Below are positions 16,622-24,024 of a DNA stretch of 64,000 nucleotides, piece by piece. The DNA comes from Winogradskya consettensis (lineage in GTDB: Bacteria; Actinomycetota; Actinomycetes; Mycobacteriales; Micromonosporaceae), in assembly GCF_018332715.1 (NCBI RefSeq), contig NZ_BOQP01000056.1, forward strand, positions 19,137 through 83,136. Reading direction: 5' to 3'. Below the pieces are notes generated by a model, which was given only the letters and a program-made list of their open reading frames with translations, did no database searches and was not told where the DNA came from. Numbering within the stretch: the first letter of the stretch is position 1; the number at the start of each line of letters is the position of its first letter. The position numbers and the translations under genes were made by a program.

Positions 16622-17560
16622 GCGGACGCGTGGGGCCGGCGACGGGCTGTCACGGTGACCCTGGTTATCGAGCTGCTGCTCGCCGGGGCGGTTTTCGGTG
16701 CCGCCCGGGTGTCGTCACCGCGACTCGGGCCGGACTATGTCGAATTCTCGGCGGCGAGCGGCGCCGCTGTCGCTGCGGCGCCCGTCGAGGCGTCGTTCAC
16801 CTGGGACTGCGGCCGTAACGAGATCGGTCACCTCAGCACGGCGAACGTCGTAGTCACGCCGGGAAAACCAGGGTCGCCGCATCACGTGCACGACTACCTC
16901 GGGAACCGGTCCGTCGATGTCGGGTCAACCGTCGACAGCCTGGCCGGAGCGGCTACGACCTGCACGAACGGGGACGAGTCCAGCTACTACTGGCCGGTGC
17001 TGCGCACGGTCCGGGACGGCGAGAGTGATCATGGCGGCACGATCCAGGTCGCTGCCTCGGTGACGCTGACCTACTACGCCAACCCGCGGGGGCCGGTGCT
17101 GCCGATGCCGCGGTTCCTGCGGGGTGCGGTCGGGGATGCGTACGCCGTGACGAACGGCGGTGCCCTCGCCGCGCCGGTCTGGAGCTGTGAGGGTGCCGGG
17201 TCGCGGCGCACGCTGAGCTATCCGATCTGTGCCCCGGGCCGGCGCGTGCTGCGGGTCTTCGACTTCCCGAGCTGCTGGGACGGGCGGCGCATCGACAGCA
17301 CCGGTCACCGCCGGCACCTGGTGTTTCCTCAGCCCGGTGGCGGTTGTCCGCTCGGAACCTTCGCGGTGCCCCGGCTCGAGATCGTCGCGGCCTACGACAT
17401 GCCGCGGGGCACCCGGTACCGGATCGACTCGTTCGACGATCAGCGGCACAGCCCTCGCACCGATCACGCCTTCTTCGTCAATCTGATGCCGGATGCCCTG
17501 ATGCAGCACATCGCGGACTGCCTGAACTCAGTTGCCGGCGGCAAGGAGTGTGCTGCCTGA
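16619..17560 (+). CDS. DUF1996-family secreted protein
   Basis: A 313-residue protein with an N-terminal membrane/signal segment (about 10-30, TVTLVIELLLAGAVFGAA). The rest follows the DUF1996 pattern: CGRNEIGHLSTANVVVTPG, PHHVHDYLGN, SSYYWPVL, and a late FPSCWDGRRIDSTGHRRHL segment. Family members are secreted by fungi and actinomycetes; some carry cellulose-binding domains, and the function is unknown. The start at 16619 fits the -10 box just upstream; the frame is open further 5' but without a plausible start. The last codons run into a 35-bp tandem duplication that supplies the stop. Confidence 0.85.
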   Translation: MADAWGRRRAVTVTLVIELLLAGAVFGAARVSSPRLGPDYVEFSAASGAAVAAAPVEASFTWDCGRNEIGHLSTANVVVTPGKPGSPHHVHDYLGNRSVDVGSTVDSLAGAATTCTNGDESSYYWPVLRTVRDGESDHGGTIQVAASVTLTYYANPRGPVLPMPRFLRGAVGDAYAVTNGGALAAPVWSCEGAGSRRTLSYPICAPGRRVLRVFDFPSCWDGRRIDSTGHRRHLVFPQPGGGCPLGTFAVPRLEIVAAYDMPRGTRYRIDSFDDQRHSPRTDHAFFVNLMPDALMQHIADCLNSVAGGKECAA

Positions 17561-17588
17561 ACTCAGTTGCCGGCGGGCGGGAGTGCTG
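17519..17588. repeat. 35-bp tandem duplication at a convergent gene end
   Basis: The stretch beginning TGCCTGAACTCAGTTGCCGG occurs at 17519 and again at 17554, with the first 23 bases identical and the remainder diverged. Copy 2 holds the stop codons of both convergent genes. Copy 1 is read through as the C-terminal codons of the DUF1996 gene. Confidence 0.85.
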
Positions 17589-18282
17589 ACGTCTTGCCGC
17601 CGGTGGGGGACACCGCGAACCAGGTGTCCTTGACGCCCTGGCCCTTGATGTCGCCGGGCTCGGTGTCCTTGCTGAAGTAGTAGACCGGCCAGCCGTTGAT
17701 CGTGACCTGGCAGTGGCCGTCGGCGCGCTCGACGTACCCGAGGATCTTGGGGTCGATGCCCTTGGGGAAGATCTTGCCGGGCGACTTGATCAGCAGCGGC
17801 GGCCAGGTCTTCGCGCAGTCGCCGTTGCAGGTCGCCTTTGGCGGCTTGTTGGAGTCGTTGTCGAAGCGGTAGAGCGTGCGGCCGGCGCCGTCGGCGACAT
17901 AGGTGCCGATGTCGTCGTTCTCGGTCGCGTTGAGCTCGACCGTCTTGCTGCCCGACGTGATGCTCTTCGGCGGGGTGACCTCCTTGGCCGACGGCCCGTT
18001 GTAGATCTTGACCCACTTCTGGGTCTTGGCGACCGTCGGCTCGGGGACCGGCGTGGGCGCCTCGGGCGTCTCCACCGCGGCGAGCTCACCGGTCGGGGGT
18101 TCGGTCACCGGCGCGGGAGGCACGTCGATCGACGCGAGGGGCGCCGGCGTCTCGCTGGCCGCGACGGCCTGCGCGGCGGGCACCAGCGGGGTCGACGGGT
18201 TGGTGCCGGGGGCGGCGCAGGCGGCCAGGCTGAAGAGGCCGGCCGCCGCGAGGGCGACGGGTGCGATGGCGGTGCGCTTCAT
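17563..18282 (-). CDS. SCO0930-like lipoprotein with PF03640-type repeats
   Basis: A 239-residue lipoprotein: the signal ends LAAC with Cys22 as the lipid-modified residue. A Pro/Ala/Glu-rich spacer (about 30-95) leads to two repeats of the secreted repeat family PF03640: GTYVADGAGRTLYRFDNDSN with CNGDCAKTWPPLL, and later QVTINGWPVYYFSKDTEPGD. These repeats are common in actinobacterial envelope lipoproteins of unknown function; some have been linked to redox or copper processes. GGGGAACC precedes the ATG. A canonical ECF promoter, a mirror image of that of the divergent sigma gene, points at this gene, so it is probably in that sigma factor's regulon. Confidence 0.88.
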   Translation of the reverse strand: MKRTAIAPVALAAAGLFSLAACAAPGTNPSTPLVPAAQAVAASETPAPLASIDVPPAPVTEPPTGELAAVETPEAPTPVPEPTVAKTQKWVKIYNGPSAKEVTPPKSITSGSKTVELNATENDDIGTYVADGAGRTLYRFDNDSNKPPKATCNGDCAKTWPPLLIKSPGKIFPKGIDPKILGYVERADGHCQVTINGWPVYYFSKDTEPGDIKGQGVKDTWFAVSPTGGKTSALPPAGN

Positions 18283-18312
18283 GGTTCCCCCTGCGGTTGA
18301 GATGACCACCTC

Positions 18313-18341
18313 CACACGGGTCAGGGGTGAGAATCGGTTCA
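18313..18341 (-). promoter_or_regulatory. ECF-sigma promoter of the lipoprotein gene
   Basis: On the minus strand TGAACC (18341-18336) and CGTGTG (18318-18313) are separated by exactly 17 bases. The same boxes and spacing occur on the plus strand at 18355-18383. Confidence 0.72.
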
Positions 18342-18361
18342 GCCGAAATTTCTCTGAACCG
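18335..18361. repeat. inverted repeat formed by two opposed ECF -35 boxes
   Basis: CGGTTCAG (18335-18342) and CTGAACCG (18354-18361) are perfect 8-base arms around an 11-base spacer. Each arm contains one TGAACC -35 element, so the symmetry is explained by divergent ECF promoters; a bound regulator is not required. Confidence 0.85.
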
Positions 18362-18383
18362 TTCTGCGACCCCCGTACGTGTG
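18355..18383 (+). promoter_or_regulatory. ECF-sigma promoter of the sigma/anti-sigma operon
   Basis: TGAACC (18355-18360), 17 bases, then CGTGTG (18378-18383). This resembles known ECF promoters such as those used by mycobacterial SigL-type factors and points to the ECF gene at 18485, implying autoregulation. Confidence 0.72.
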
Positions 18384-18484
18384 CTGGGAGTCAGACCGAC
18401 GCAACGGGGGTCGAGGGTGGCCGGGCACGCTCCGTCCGGCCAGCCTCGGCAGGTAGACCGCCACCGCCGTACCGGGGGGAGAAC

Positions 18485-19036
18485 ATGCCGGGGTTCAAGC
18501 TCCAACGTCGCCGGGAGGTGGCCGATGAGGCACTGGTCAGATCGTTGTTCCAGGAACACGGACGGGCCATGCTCGCCTATGCCACCCAGTTGACCAGGGA
18601 CCGGGCCGCTGCCGAGGACGTCGTCCAGGAGGCTCTGGTCCGCGCCTGGCGGCATCCGGACAGCCTGGTCAACGGCAAGGGCTCGGTGCGTGGCTGGCTG
18701 CTGACCGTGGTCCGCAACATCGTCACCGACCAGATTCGGGCCCGCAACGCGCGAGCCACCGAGGTGCGGGAGAGCCCGGCCGACGTGGCCTCCGACGAGG
18801 ATCACGCCGAACAGGTCGTGAACGCCATGGTGGTGGTCGACGCACTCAGCCGGCTCTCCGCCGAGCATCGTGAGGTCCTGGAACAGCTCTATCTGCAGGG
18901 CAGCACGGTCACCGAGGCCGCCAAGGTCCTGGGCATTCCGCCTGGAACAGTGAAATCACGTTCCTTCTACGCTCTTCGGGCCCTGCGTGAAGTGAAGACG
19001 CTGCGCCCCGCCGGAACAGAACGGTCTGCATCATGA
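18485..19036 (+). CDS. ECF RNA polymerase sigma factor (SigL/SigK-like)
   Basis: A 183-residue sigma factor. Region 2 contains LFQEHGRAMLAYATQLTRD and the -10-binding stretch AEDVVQEALVRAWRH; region 4 ends in GIPPGTVKSRSFYALRALRE. The ATG at 18485 has GGGGGGAGAA just upstream. The next gene, a zinc-type anti-sigma factor, starts inside its stop codon (ATGA). The promoter is of the same type as that of the divergent lipoprotein gene, so this factor likely drives its own operon and the lipoprotein. The inducing signal cannot be told from sequence. Confidence 0.93.
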   Translation: MPGFKLQRRREVADEALVRSLFQEHGRAMLAYATQLTRDRAAAEDVVQEALVRAWRHPDSLVNGKGSVRGWLLTVVRNIVTDQIRARNARATEVRESPADVASDEDHAEQVVNAMVVVDALSRLSAEHREVLEQLYLQGSTVTEAAKVLGIPPGTVKSRSFYALRALREVKTLRPAGTERSAS

Positions 19037-19740
19037 ACGAGACGCACGTGGACCTCGCCGGCTACCTGACCCAGTCACTGGACGCCGAGCAGAACCGAGC
19101 GGCCGAGGAGCACATCGCCGGCTGTGACGAGTGCCGCGCCGAGGTGGAATCCCTGCAGGAGTGGACCATGGCCCTCGAAGCCGTCCCCGAGGCGATGCTG
19201 CTCGACGGCCCTCCCGACGACGCCGACCTGTTGCTGCAGCGCACGCTGCGGCAGATCCGCACGGAGGCCGGCGGTCAGCGCCGGCGACGCTCGACGCTCG
19301 TGGGTGTCGCCGCGGCGGTGCTCGTGGCGGCTGCCGTCGCCGGTGGCATCGCGATCGGGGGCGCCACAACCTCCAACGAGCCCGGGACGACCGCGTTGCC
19401 GCCTGTGACGCAGTCGCAGCCGACAACCGCGCCGGGCACGAAGACCGCCACGGCAGTCGACCCCACGACCGGCGCGCGGATCACCGTCGCGGTCACCCCC
19501 GCCCCGGGATGGGTGCGGATCAAGGCCGCCGTCGCGGGCATCCCCAAGGGCGAACGCTGCCTGCTGGAGGTCCTCGACAAGAGTGGGAAGGTGACGCTCG
19601 CCGGCAGCTGGCTCGTCTCCGAGACGGGCGCCGCGGAGGGCACCACACTGGACGGCAGCGCGCTCGTGCCGCCGGACCAGGTCGCCTCGGTCCGGGTCAT
19701 CACCGAGAGCGGCAAGCAATACACCAGCGTCAACGTCTGA
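19033..19740 (+). CDS. zinc-type anti-sigma factor, single membrane span
   Basis: A 235-residue protein. The cytosolic N-terminal domain (about 1-85) has the ZAS signature H-x3-C-x2-C in HIAGCDECRAE, the zinc and sigma-binding element of RsrA/RskA-type anti-sigma factors. A basic stretch (RRRRS) precedes one hydrophobic helix (about 92-113). The extracytoplasmic part resembles the RskA C-terminal domain (PPVTQSQPTTAPGTKTATAV, then a beta-rich end). It overlaps the sigma gene by four bases, so stoichiometric synthesis is expected. It should hold the sigma factor inactive at the membrane until an envelope or redox signal arrives. Confidence 0.9.
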   Translation: MNETHVDLAGYLTQSLDAEQNRAAEEHIAGCDECRAEVESLQEWTMALEAVPEAMLLDGPPDDADLLLQRTLRQIRTEAGGQRRRRSTLVGVAAAVLVAAAVAGGIAIGGATTSNEPGTTALPPVTQSQPTTAPGTKTATAVDPTTGARITVAVTPAPGWVRIKAAVAGIPKGERCLLEVLDKSGKVTLAGSWLVSETGAAEGTTLDGSALVPPDQVASVRVITESGKQYTSVNV

Positions 19741-19751
19741 TCCAGCAGCAA

Positions 19752-19781
19752 GCGAGGGCGGCCCCAGCCGGGGCCGCCTCG
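19752..19781 (+). terminator. GC-rich hairpin after the sigma/anti-sigma operon
   Basis: GCGAGGGCGGCCCC and GGGGCCGCCTCG can pair around a short AGCC loop, 12 bases after the stop of the anti-sigma gene. There is no T-run, so it is at best a weak intrinsic terminator or a processing stem. Confidence 0.4.
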
Positions 19782-19865
19782 AGCTGGGTGAGGACTTCGA
19801 CACCTGTCGGGTACGCGTGAACGCCCGCCTGCCGACGTGCTGGACCCGGTCCCGTCCTACCGAAC

Positions 19866-20267
19866 TCACTTCCAGGGAGCGTGGATGACCTTGTCGACCG
19901 CGATCTTGAAAACCACCCGAACCTGGTCGCGCCCGCCGAACCACGGATAGGGCCCCCCGAGATACTTCTGAGCCAACTCCTCGATCAGCTCAACCCCACC
20001 CTTCTCGGTGACCTCCACAACCCGCCCTTTCACCGAGAAATAATCGGACGCATCGGCAGGATCGGTAACAATCACCGACACCCGGGGATCCCGCTCAACA
20101 TTGCTGACCTTCCGGAACCCGGCCACCGTATTGATCAGGATGTGCTCCCCATCGGTTCCGACCCACGTCTCGGTCAACTGCGGCGACCCGTCCGGATCAA
20201 CCGTCGCGATGAAACACGGGCTCGCCTTGCCGAGCAACTCAAGCAGGCCCACAGGAATACTCGTCAT
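19866..20267 (-). CDS. PPOX-class pyridoxamine 5'-phosphate oxidase-like protein
   Basis: A 133-residue split-barrel flavin- or F420-binding protein. Typical segments are PCFIATVDPDGSPQLTETWV, HILINTVAGFRKVSNVERDP and VSVIVTDPADASDYFSVKGR, as in the small actinobacterial PPOX-type family. Such proteins bind FMN, F420 or heme and reduce various small molecules; the substrate is unknown. The ATG at 20267 gives the usual length. It is not clearly in an operon; a short ribbon-helix-helix-like frame lies just upstream on the same strand. Confidence 0.88.
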   Translation of the reverse strand: MTSIPVGLLELLGKASPCFIATVDPDGSPQLTETWVGTDGEHILINTVAGFRKVSNVERDPRVSVIVTDPADASDYFSVKGRVVEVTEKGGVELIEELAQKYLGGPYPWFGGRDQVRVVFKIAVDKVIHAPWK

Positions 20268-20287
20268 CCCGCAAACCTAGATCGCTT

Positions 20288-20425
20288 CTACAGTTTCGGC
20301 CCGTATGCGGCTCGCAGAACTTCTCTGACCAACTCGCTCGGCCGCCGCCCGGTGTCGCGAGCCACGCGCTGAAGAACCTCGTAGATCTCACCGCTTGTTG
20401 TATTGCGGTCGCATCTCCACGGCAC
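20288..20425 (-). CDS. possible short ribbon-helix-helix-like protein or remnant
   Basis: The minus-strand frame ending at 20288 encodes GEIYEVLQRVARDTGRRPSE followed by LVREVLRAAYGPKL and a stop, which reads like the helix-turn-helix part of a CopG/Arc-type antitoxin. The only ordinary start in frame is the GTG at 20425, without a ribosome site. The frame stays open to about 20,543 with protein-like but start-less sequence. It may use an unusual start, be frameshifted, or be a remnant; no toxin partner is adjacent. Confidence 0.35.
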   Translation of the reverse strand: MPWRCDRNTTSGEIYEVLQRVARDTGRRPSELVREVLRAAYGPKL

Positions 20426-20565
20426 TTCGAGGGATGTGCCGTCCTGGTCGGCGCCGGGAAACCAGAGTGGATCGAACGGCCGGTCCGGCGGCTCTGCCGA
20501 GAGAAGGAAGGGGTTCTGGCAGCTCAGAACGGGTGGCGGCTTCGGGCCGGCCGGATGGGCGGGCG

Positions 20566-20775
20566 GTGGTTGAGCCGTTCGTGATTGATCTGAGTGATCC
20601 GGCTACCTACCGCAACGACTGGGGTGGGCCGCACCTGATCGGGGTGCTCGCCGTGCACGCCCTGCCGGGGATTCTCGCGCTGGCCGCCATGGTGTGGCGG
20701 GTCAGGAGGGTGAGGCGGCGGGCGACAGCGTCCAGCGATTCGCCGGTGGTGTCGCCCGCGGCCCGGGGGAAGTAG
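20566..20775 (+). CDS. small predicted membrane protein
   Basis: A 69-residue frame from GTG 20566. It contains one clear hydrophobic helix (LIGVLAVHALPGILALAAMVW) followed by a strongly basic cytoplasmic tail (RVRRVRRRA). It has good G/C third positions, but the ribosome site is weak (GGATGGGCGGGC). It converges on the rhodanese gene, whose stop is one base away. I recognise no family, and it could be spurious. Confidence 0.4.
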   Translation: MVEPFVIDLSDPATYRNDWGGPHLIGVLAVHALPGILALAAMVWRVRRVRRRATASSDSPVVSPAARGK

Positions 20776-20776
20776 G

Positions 20777-21181
20777 TCAGATCGTGGGGAGGCCGGCGGC
20801 CTGCCAGGCGGCGAAACCGCCGGCGAGGTCGGTGGCGCGCAGGAGGCCGAGGTCCTGGAGGGCGGCTGCGGCGAGGCTGCTCGTGTAGCCCTCCTGGCAG
20901 GTCACGATGACGTCCAGGTCGTAGTGGGTGAACGAGAGCCGGGCGTCGCTGCGGGGGTCGAGGCGCCATTCGAGGACGTTGCGTTCGATGATGAGGGCGC
21001 CGGGGATCTCGCCGTGCTCCGCTCGCTGGGCGGCGGGGCGGATGTCGACCAGGATGGCGCCGCGGGTCATGCGGTCGTGGGTTTCCTGGGGGCCGATGCG
21101 GGCGAGGCGGGTGCGGGCGGCGTCGAGGAGTTCGTTGATGCCCTGGGAGCCGGCCGGGGCGGTCAAGGTGGGGGCGCTCAC
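20777..21181 (-). CDS. rhodanese-domain sulfurtransferase
   Basis: A 134-residue single-domain rhodanese. Landmarks are AILVDIRPAAQRAEHGEIPG, then the active loop VTCQEGYTSSLAA with catalytic Cys95, and AGGFAAWQAAGLPTI at the end. It transfers sulfane sulfur through a persulfide on the cysteine. The GTG start overlaps the stop of the cysteine dioxygenase gene (GTGA). In many bacteria such pairs handle excess cysteine and the sulfide or persulfide it generates, which fits this arrangement. Confidence 0.9.
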   Translation of the reverse strand: MSAPTLTAPAGSQGINELLDAARTRLARIGPQETHDRMTRGAILVDIRPAAQRAEHGEIPGALIIERNVLEWRLDPRSDARLSFTHYDLDVIVTCQEGYTSSLAAAALQDLGLLRATDLAGGFAAWQAAGLPTI

Positions 21182-21651
21182 CACTGGGCTCCGGCGCGCT
21201 CGACCGTGACGACGTCGAGGCCGGCGGCGCCGATGCGGTAACGGGTCATGGTGGTCAGGGCGGGGCCGTAGGCGTGGATGCTGATCGCGGGCTGGTTGGA
21301 GCGGTTGGTGATGCGGTGGATGTGCCGGGTGCCGAAGCGGCGGCCGGCGCCCTCTCCGAGCTCGCGGGCGGTGACGCGGGGAGCGTGGCCGGGGGAGACC
21401 GCGACCGTCTCCTCGATCAGGGAGCCGGAGAAGACATGGAACGCGCCGGCGGAGCCGCCGTGGTCGTGCAGGTCGGTGCCCTGCCCGGGCAGCCAGGTCA
21501 GCAACCACACCTCGTGATCGATCTCCTCGGCGAGCCGGTGGTACCAGCGTTCGGCCGCGTCGAATTGTGGCTTGACGAGCCAGGACGCCTGGTCGGCAGC
21601 GTGCTGCCGGGCGACGGCGAGGTGATCGAGGCGGATGTCAACGGCGGTCAT
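21178..21651 (-). CDS. cysteine dioxygenase (type I, cupin)
   Basis: A 157-residue cupin. Iron ligands are visible as H62 and H64 in LHDHGGSAGAFHVFSG and H112 in RHIHRITN, the three-His arrangement of cysteine dioxygenases. The enzyme oxidises cysteine to cysteine sulfinate. AGAGGA lies 6 bases before the ATG at 21651. It forms a two-gene operon with the rhodanese and is preceded by a short leader peptide of the kind linked to sulfur and cysteine genes in actinobacteria, so expression is probably tuned to cysteine supply. Confidence 0.9.
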   Translation of the reverse strand: MTAVDIRLDHLAVARQHAADQASWLVKPQFDAAERWYHRLAEEIDHEVWLLTWLPGQGTDLHDHGGSAGAFHVFSGSLIEETVAVSPGHAPRVTARELGEGAGRRFGTRHIHRITNRSNQPAISIHAYGPALTTMTRYRIGAAGLDVVTVERAGAQW

Positions 21652-21784
21652 GGGATGTCCTCTCATACATTGCCTATCAACTCTATAGGTTTAACGTCAG
21701 ACGTGGGCGTGGATGACGCGACGCGCGTGTGACGAACCCGAGGATGCCGGCGGACGAGGCCGGGGTGGAACAGAGGGGTGCTGG
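21652..21784 (-). promoter_or_regulatory. leader region between leader peptide and cysteine dioxygenase
   Basis: 133 bases of untranslated leader. It contains the short inverted repeats ACGCG-CGT-CGCGT (about 21716-21728) and CCTAT...ATAGG (about 21673-21689). No hairpin with a T-run is visible, so if attenuation occurs it is more likely Rho-dependent or at translation. Confidence 0.35.
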
Positions 21785-21877
21785 TCAGCGCGGACAGCGC
21801 GCGCTGGCGCACCGCGCCAGGTCGATCACCAGGCGGGCGGTGAGAGGTATTCCCTGCCGCTGCATGAGGCCCATCAT
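21785..21877 (-). CDS. cysteine/sulfur-type leader peptide
   Basis: A 30-residue frame with two adjacent ATGs (21877 and 21874) ends PLTARLVIDLARCASARCPR, matching the pattern (L-T-x-R-x-x-I-D-L-x-R-x-x-S-A-x-C) of short leader peptides found upstream of sulfur-assimilation and cysteine genes in actinobacteria. Both cysteine codons sit near the end, where ribosome stalling would sense charged tRNA-Cys. It lies 133 bases upstream of the cysteine dioxygenase gene on the same strand. Confidence 0.7.
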   Translation of the reverse strand: MMGLMQRQGIPLTARLVIDLARCASARCPR

Positions 21878-22276
21878 GGCGCCTAAGGGTGCCCTTGGAC
21901 AAACAAGTTCCAAAATATGGGAGAAACCCGGTTCCGGCGATATGGGCACTCCTTATCGATAGGAATCGCTATTTAGTGGCCTTCGCCGGCCTCGGATACG
22001 GCGCACCACCCGAAAGAACCTCGCGGCCGTTTGCTTCTTTCAGAGACGATCACCGAATTATGTCTTAGAGCAACTGCATCAATACGCACCGTCGACCATA
22101 TTGGGCAATCGCTCACCGTATCGGCCGGGGCGCTCCACCGTTCAGGTTGATTGGCTCTGCGAGCGCAGCCAAGCGCATCCAGAGCGTTATATGGTCGGCG
22201 ACGCCTGCTGGAGGCCACCCCGGTACTCGCCTCCGACAACCCCGATCGACGCCCCCTGATCAACGAGGACGGACAC
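21878..22276. other. divergent intergenic region
   Basis: About 400 bases between the leader peptide and the rightward protease gene, clearly richer in A/T than the surroundings (for example around 21895-21975 and 22020-22110). It should hold both promoters. I see no convincing gene, tRNA or terminator, and cannot fix the promoter boxes. Confidence 0.45.
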
Positions 22277-23377
22277 GTGTCGAAATCACGCCGCGGATTA
22301 CTTGCCGCCGGCCTGGCCACCGCCGTTGTCGGCGCCACCGGGGTCGTATGGACCCTGAATGCGAGTGCCGCAGAAACGCCAGCACCGTCCACTGTCGCCG
22401 AATCGGCTTCCGCCGATGCGGTGGCACCGGTCAACGAGGCTACGGCCGTACCGCCGAAACTGCTTCCCTGGGGAGACCGGCCCACCGAACTGACGCAGGC
22501 CGAGGCCGGCGCGGACAGCGAGGAGGTGGCGGACGCGGGGGCAGACGCCGCGCCCGCTGACACCAGCGGGTCGCTGCTGCCGGAGGCTGAATACGCGCCC
22601 AAGGGCCGCATCTCCGAGGACAGCACCCTGCGCAAGGGCTACACCTCGGTGGTGCCGCCGGCCCCGCCGGCCGCGGGCAAAGCAACGGCCAAGGCCAAGG
22701 CCGGGGCCGTCTACTACCTCTACGCGCAGGGGCAGCAGGAGGGCGACACCGACGGGACCTGGGCCAACCTCAGCATCGCCAAGCCTGAGCTCAAGCAGGG
22801 CGATTACCACACCCTGACCGAGATCGCGGTCCAGACCACGAACGGCGACCACGTCGTCGAGCTGGGCTGGAACGTCGACCGCACGGTCAACGGTGACAGC
22901 GACCCGCACCTGTTCGTCTTCTACTGGAAAGACGGCGTGGCCACGTGCTACAACGCGTGCGGCTGGACGCAGTACAGCTCATCGATGAAGCCGGGCGACA
23001 CGCTGCCCGCCGGCGTGGCCAAGCGGATGGGCATCCAGCACTCGGACGGTAACTGGTGGGTCGCGTACGACTCCGAGTGGATCGGCTACTTCCCCGACTC
23101 GCTCTGGGAGGGCCGCTTCACCCGCGGCGAGTACACCCAGTGGTTCGGCGAGGTCGCGGCGAACAACCAGAACCCGTGCACCCAGATGGGCAACGGACTC
23201 GGTCCCACGTCGGGCACCGCCGCCCGGGTGGGCAGCATCTCGATGACCAACGGCCCGGAGCCGAAGCCGGCGCTCACGAACACGACCTACCGCTACAACT
23301 TCAAGTGGCTGAGTGATCGCACGTTCCGCTTCGGTGGGCCGGTCGACGACCCCGAGACCGACAGCGACAACTGCTGA
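22277..23377 (+). CDS. secreted neprosin-family glutamic endopeptidase-like protein
   Basis: A 366-residue protein starting with GTG after GAGGACGG. The N terminus SKSRRGLLAAG has the twin arginines (R5-R6) of a Tat signal, followed by a hydrophobic stretch ending ASA. Residues about 40-140 form an acidic, low-complexity pro-region-like segment. The C-terminal ~225 residues form a neprosin domain. The two glutamates expected at the active site are seen as E195 (VVELGWNVD) and E267 (DSEWIGYFP), with WGEVAANN-like and NGLGPTSG segments also conserved. Neprosins are secreted prolyl endopeptidases active at acid pH. A strong terminator follows. Confidence 0.82.
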   Translation: MSKSRRGLLAAGLATAVVGATGVVWTLNASAAETPAPSTVAESASADAVAPVNEATAVPPKLLPWGDRPTELTQAEAGADSEEVADAGADAAPADTSGSLLPEAEYAPKGRISEDSTLRKGYTSVVPPAPPAAGKATAKAKAGAVYYLYAQGQQEGDTDGTWANLSIAKPELKQGDYHTLTEIAVQTTNGDHVVELGWNVDRTVNGDSDPHLFVFYWKDGVATCYNACGWTQYSSSMKPGDTLPAGVAKRMGIQHSDGNWWVAYDSEWIGYFPDSLWEGRFTRGEYTQWFGEVAANNQNPCTQMGNGLGPTSGTAARVGSISMTNGPEPKPALTNTTYRYNFKWLSDRTFRFGGPVDDPETDSDNC

Positions 23378-23395
23378 GGCTGCGCGATCGGCGAG

Positions 23396-23432
23396 ACGCC
23401 CGGTTCCCTTCCGAGGGGGCCGGGCGTTTTTC
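23396..23432 (+). terminator. Rho-independent terminator of the neprosin-like gene
   Basis: ACGCCCGG...CCGGGCGT forms the base of a long hairpin with an inner TTCCC/GGGGG pairing, followed by TTTTT. It lies 20 bases after the stop codon. Confidence 0.85.
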
Positions 23433-23502
23433 CTGCGTGGAGATCGAACCGAACGACCCGTCGCGGGGTACTGAGCAGGGGAGCACCGAAGGGAGGCGGC
23501 GG

Positions 23503-24024
23503 ATGATGCGACGGGGAAGTCCCGACGAGGAGCTGATGACCGCCCTCTACACCGAGCACTACGGGATCCTGCTCAACTTCATCACCCGCTACGTGCACGA
23601 CCGGCACCGCGCCGAGGACCTCGTCCAGGAGACCCTGTTGCGGGCCTGGCGGCACATCGACCACCTCGACCCGCACCCCGGACGGACCCGTTCCTACCTG
23701 CTCACCATCGCCCGCAACGTCGTGACCAACAACTGGCGGGCCGAGCAGCGCCGCCCGCGCCTGGTGACCGATGACATGGCGGTCGAGTCGGCGCCGACCG
23801 GGGACAACGTCGACCAGATGGTCGAGGGCTGGCTCGTGGCCGAGGCGCTGGAGCGGCTCTCCGACGATCACCGCGCGGTCGTGCAGGCCATGTACTACGA
23901 CGGTCAGAGCGTCGCCGACGCCGCCCGGCAGCTGTCGGTGCCCGAGGGCACGGTCAAGTCGCGGGCCTACTATGCGGTTCGCGCGTTGCGGCAGGCGTTC
24001 GAGGAGATGGGGGTGCTGCGATGA
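23503..24024 (+). CDS. ECF RNA polymerase sigma factor
   Basis: A 173-residue sigma factor with region 2 (LYTEHYGILLNFITRYVHD, AEDLVQETLLRAWRH) and region 4 (ALERLSDDHRAVVQAMYYDG, PEGTVKSRAYYAVRALR). GGGAGG lies 7-8 bases before the ATG at 23503, better placed than any upstream start. It is closely related to the factor at 18485 in sequence and operon layout: the anti-sigma gene overlaps its stop by four bases. No copy of the TGAACC-N17-CGTGTG promoter is obvious upstream, so the recognised promoter probably differs. Confidence 0.93.
   Translation: MMRRGSPDEELMTALYTEHYGILLNFITRYVHDRHRAEDLVQETLLRAWRHIDHLDPHPGRTRSYLLTIARNVVTNNWRAEQRRPRLVTDDMAVESAPTGDNVDQMVEGWLVAEALERLSDDHRAVVQAMYYDGQSVADAARQLSVPEGTVKSRAYYAVRALRQAFEEMGVLR

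Noticed and set aside
18335..18361. The inverted repeat CGGTTCAG...CTGAACCG as an operator for a separate dimeric regulator.
   Set aside because: Each arm is explained by an ECF -35 box with a correctly spaced -10 box on its own side; an extra regulator is not needed.
21663..21902. A 79-codon minus-strand frame beginning MSKGTLRRHDGPHAAAG in the cysteine dioxygenase leader.
   Set aside because: It overlaps the better supported 30-residue leader peptide in another frame and shows no protein-like features.
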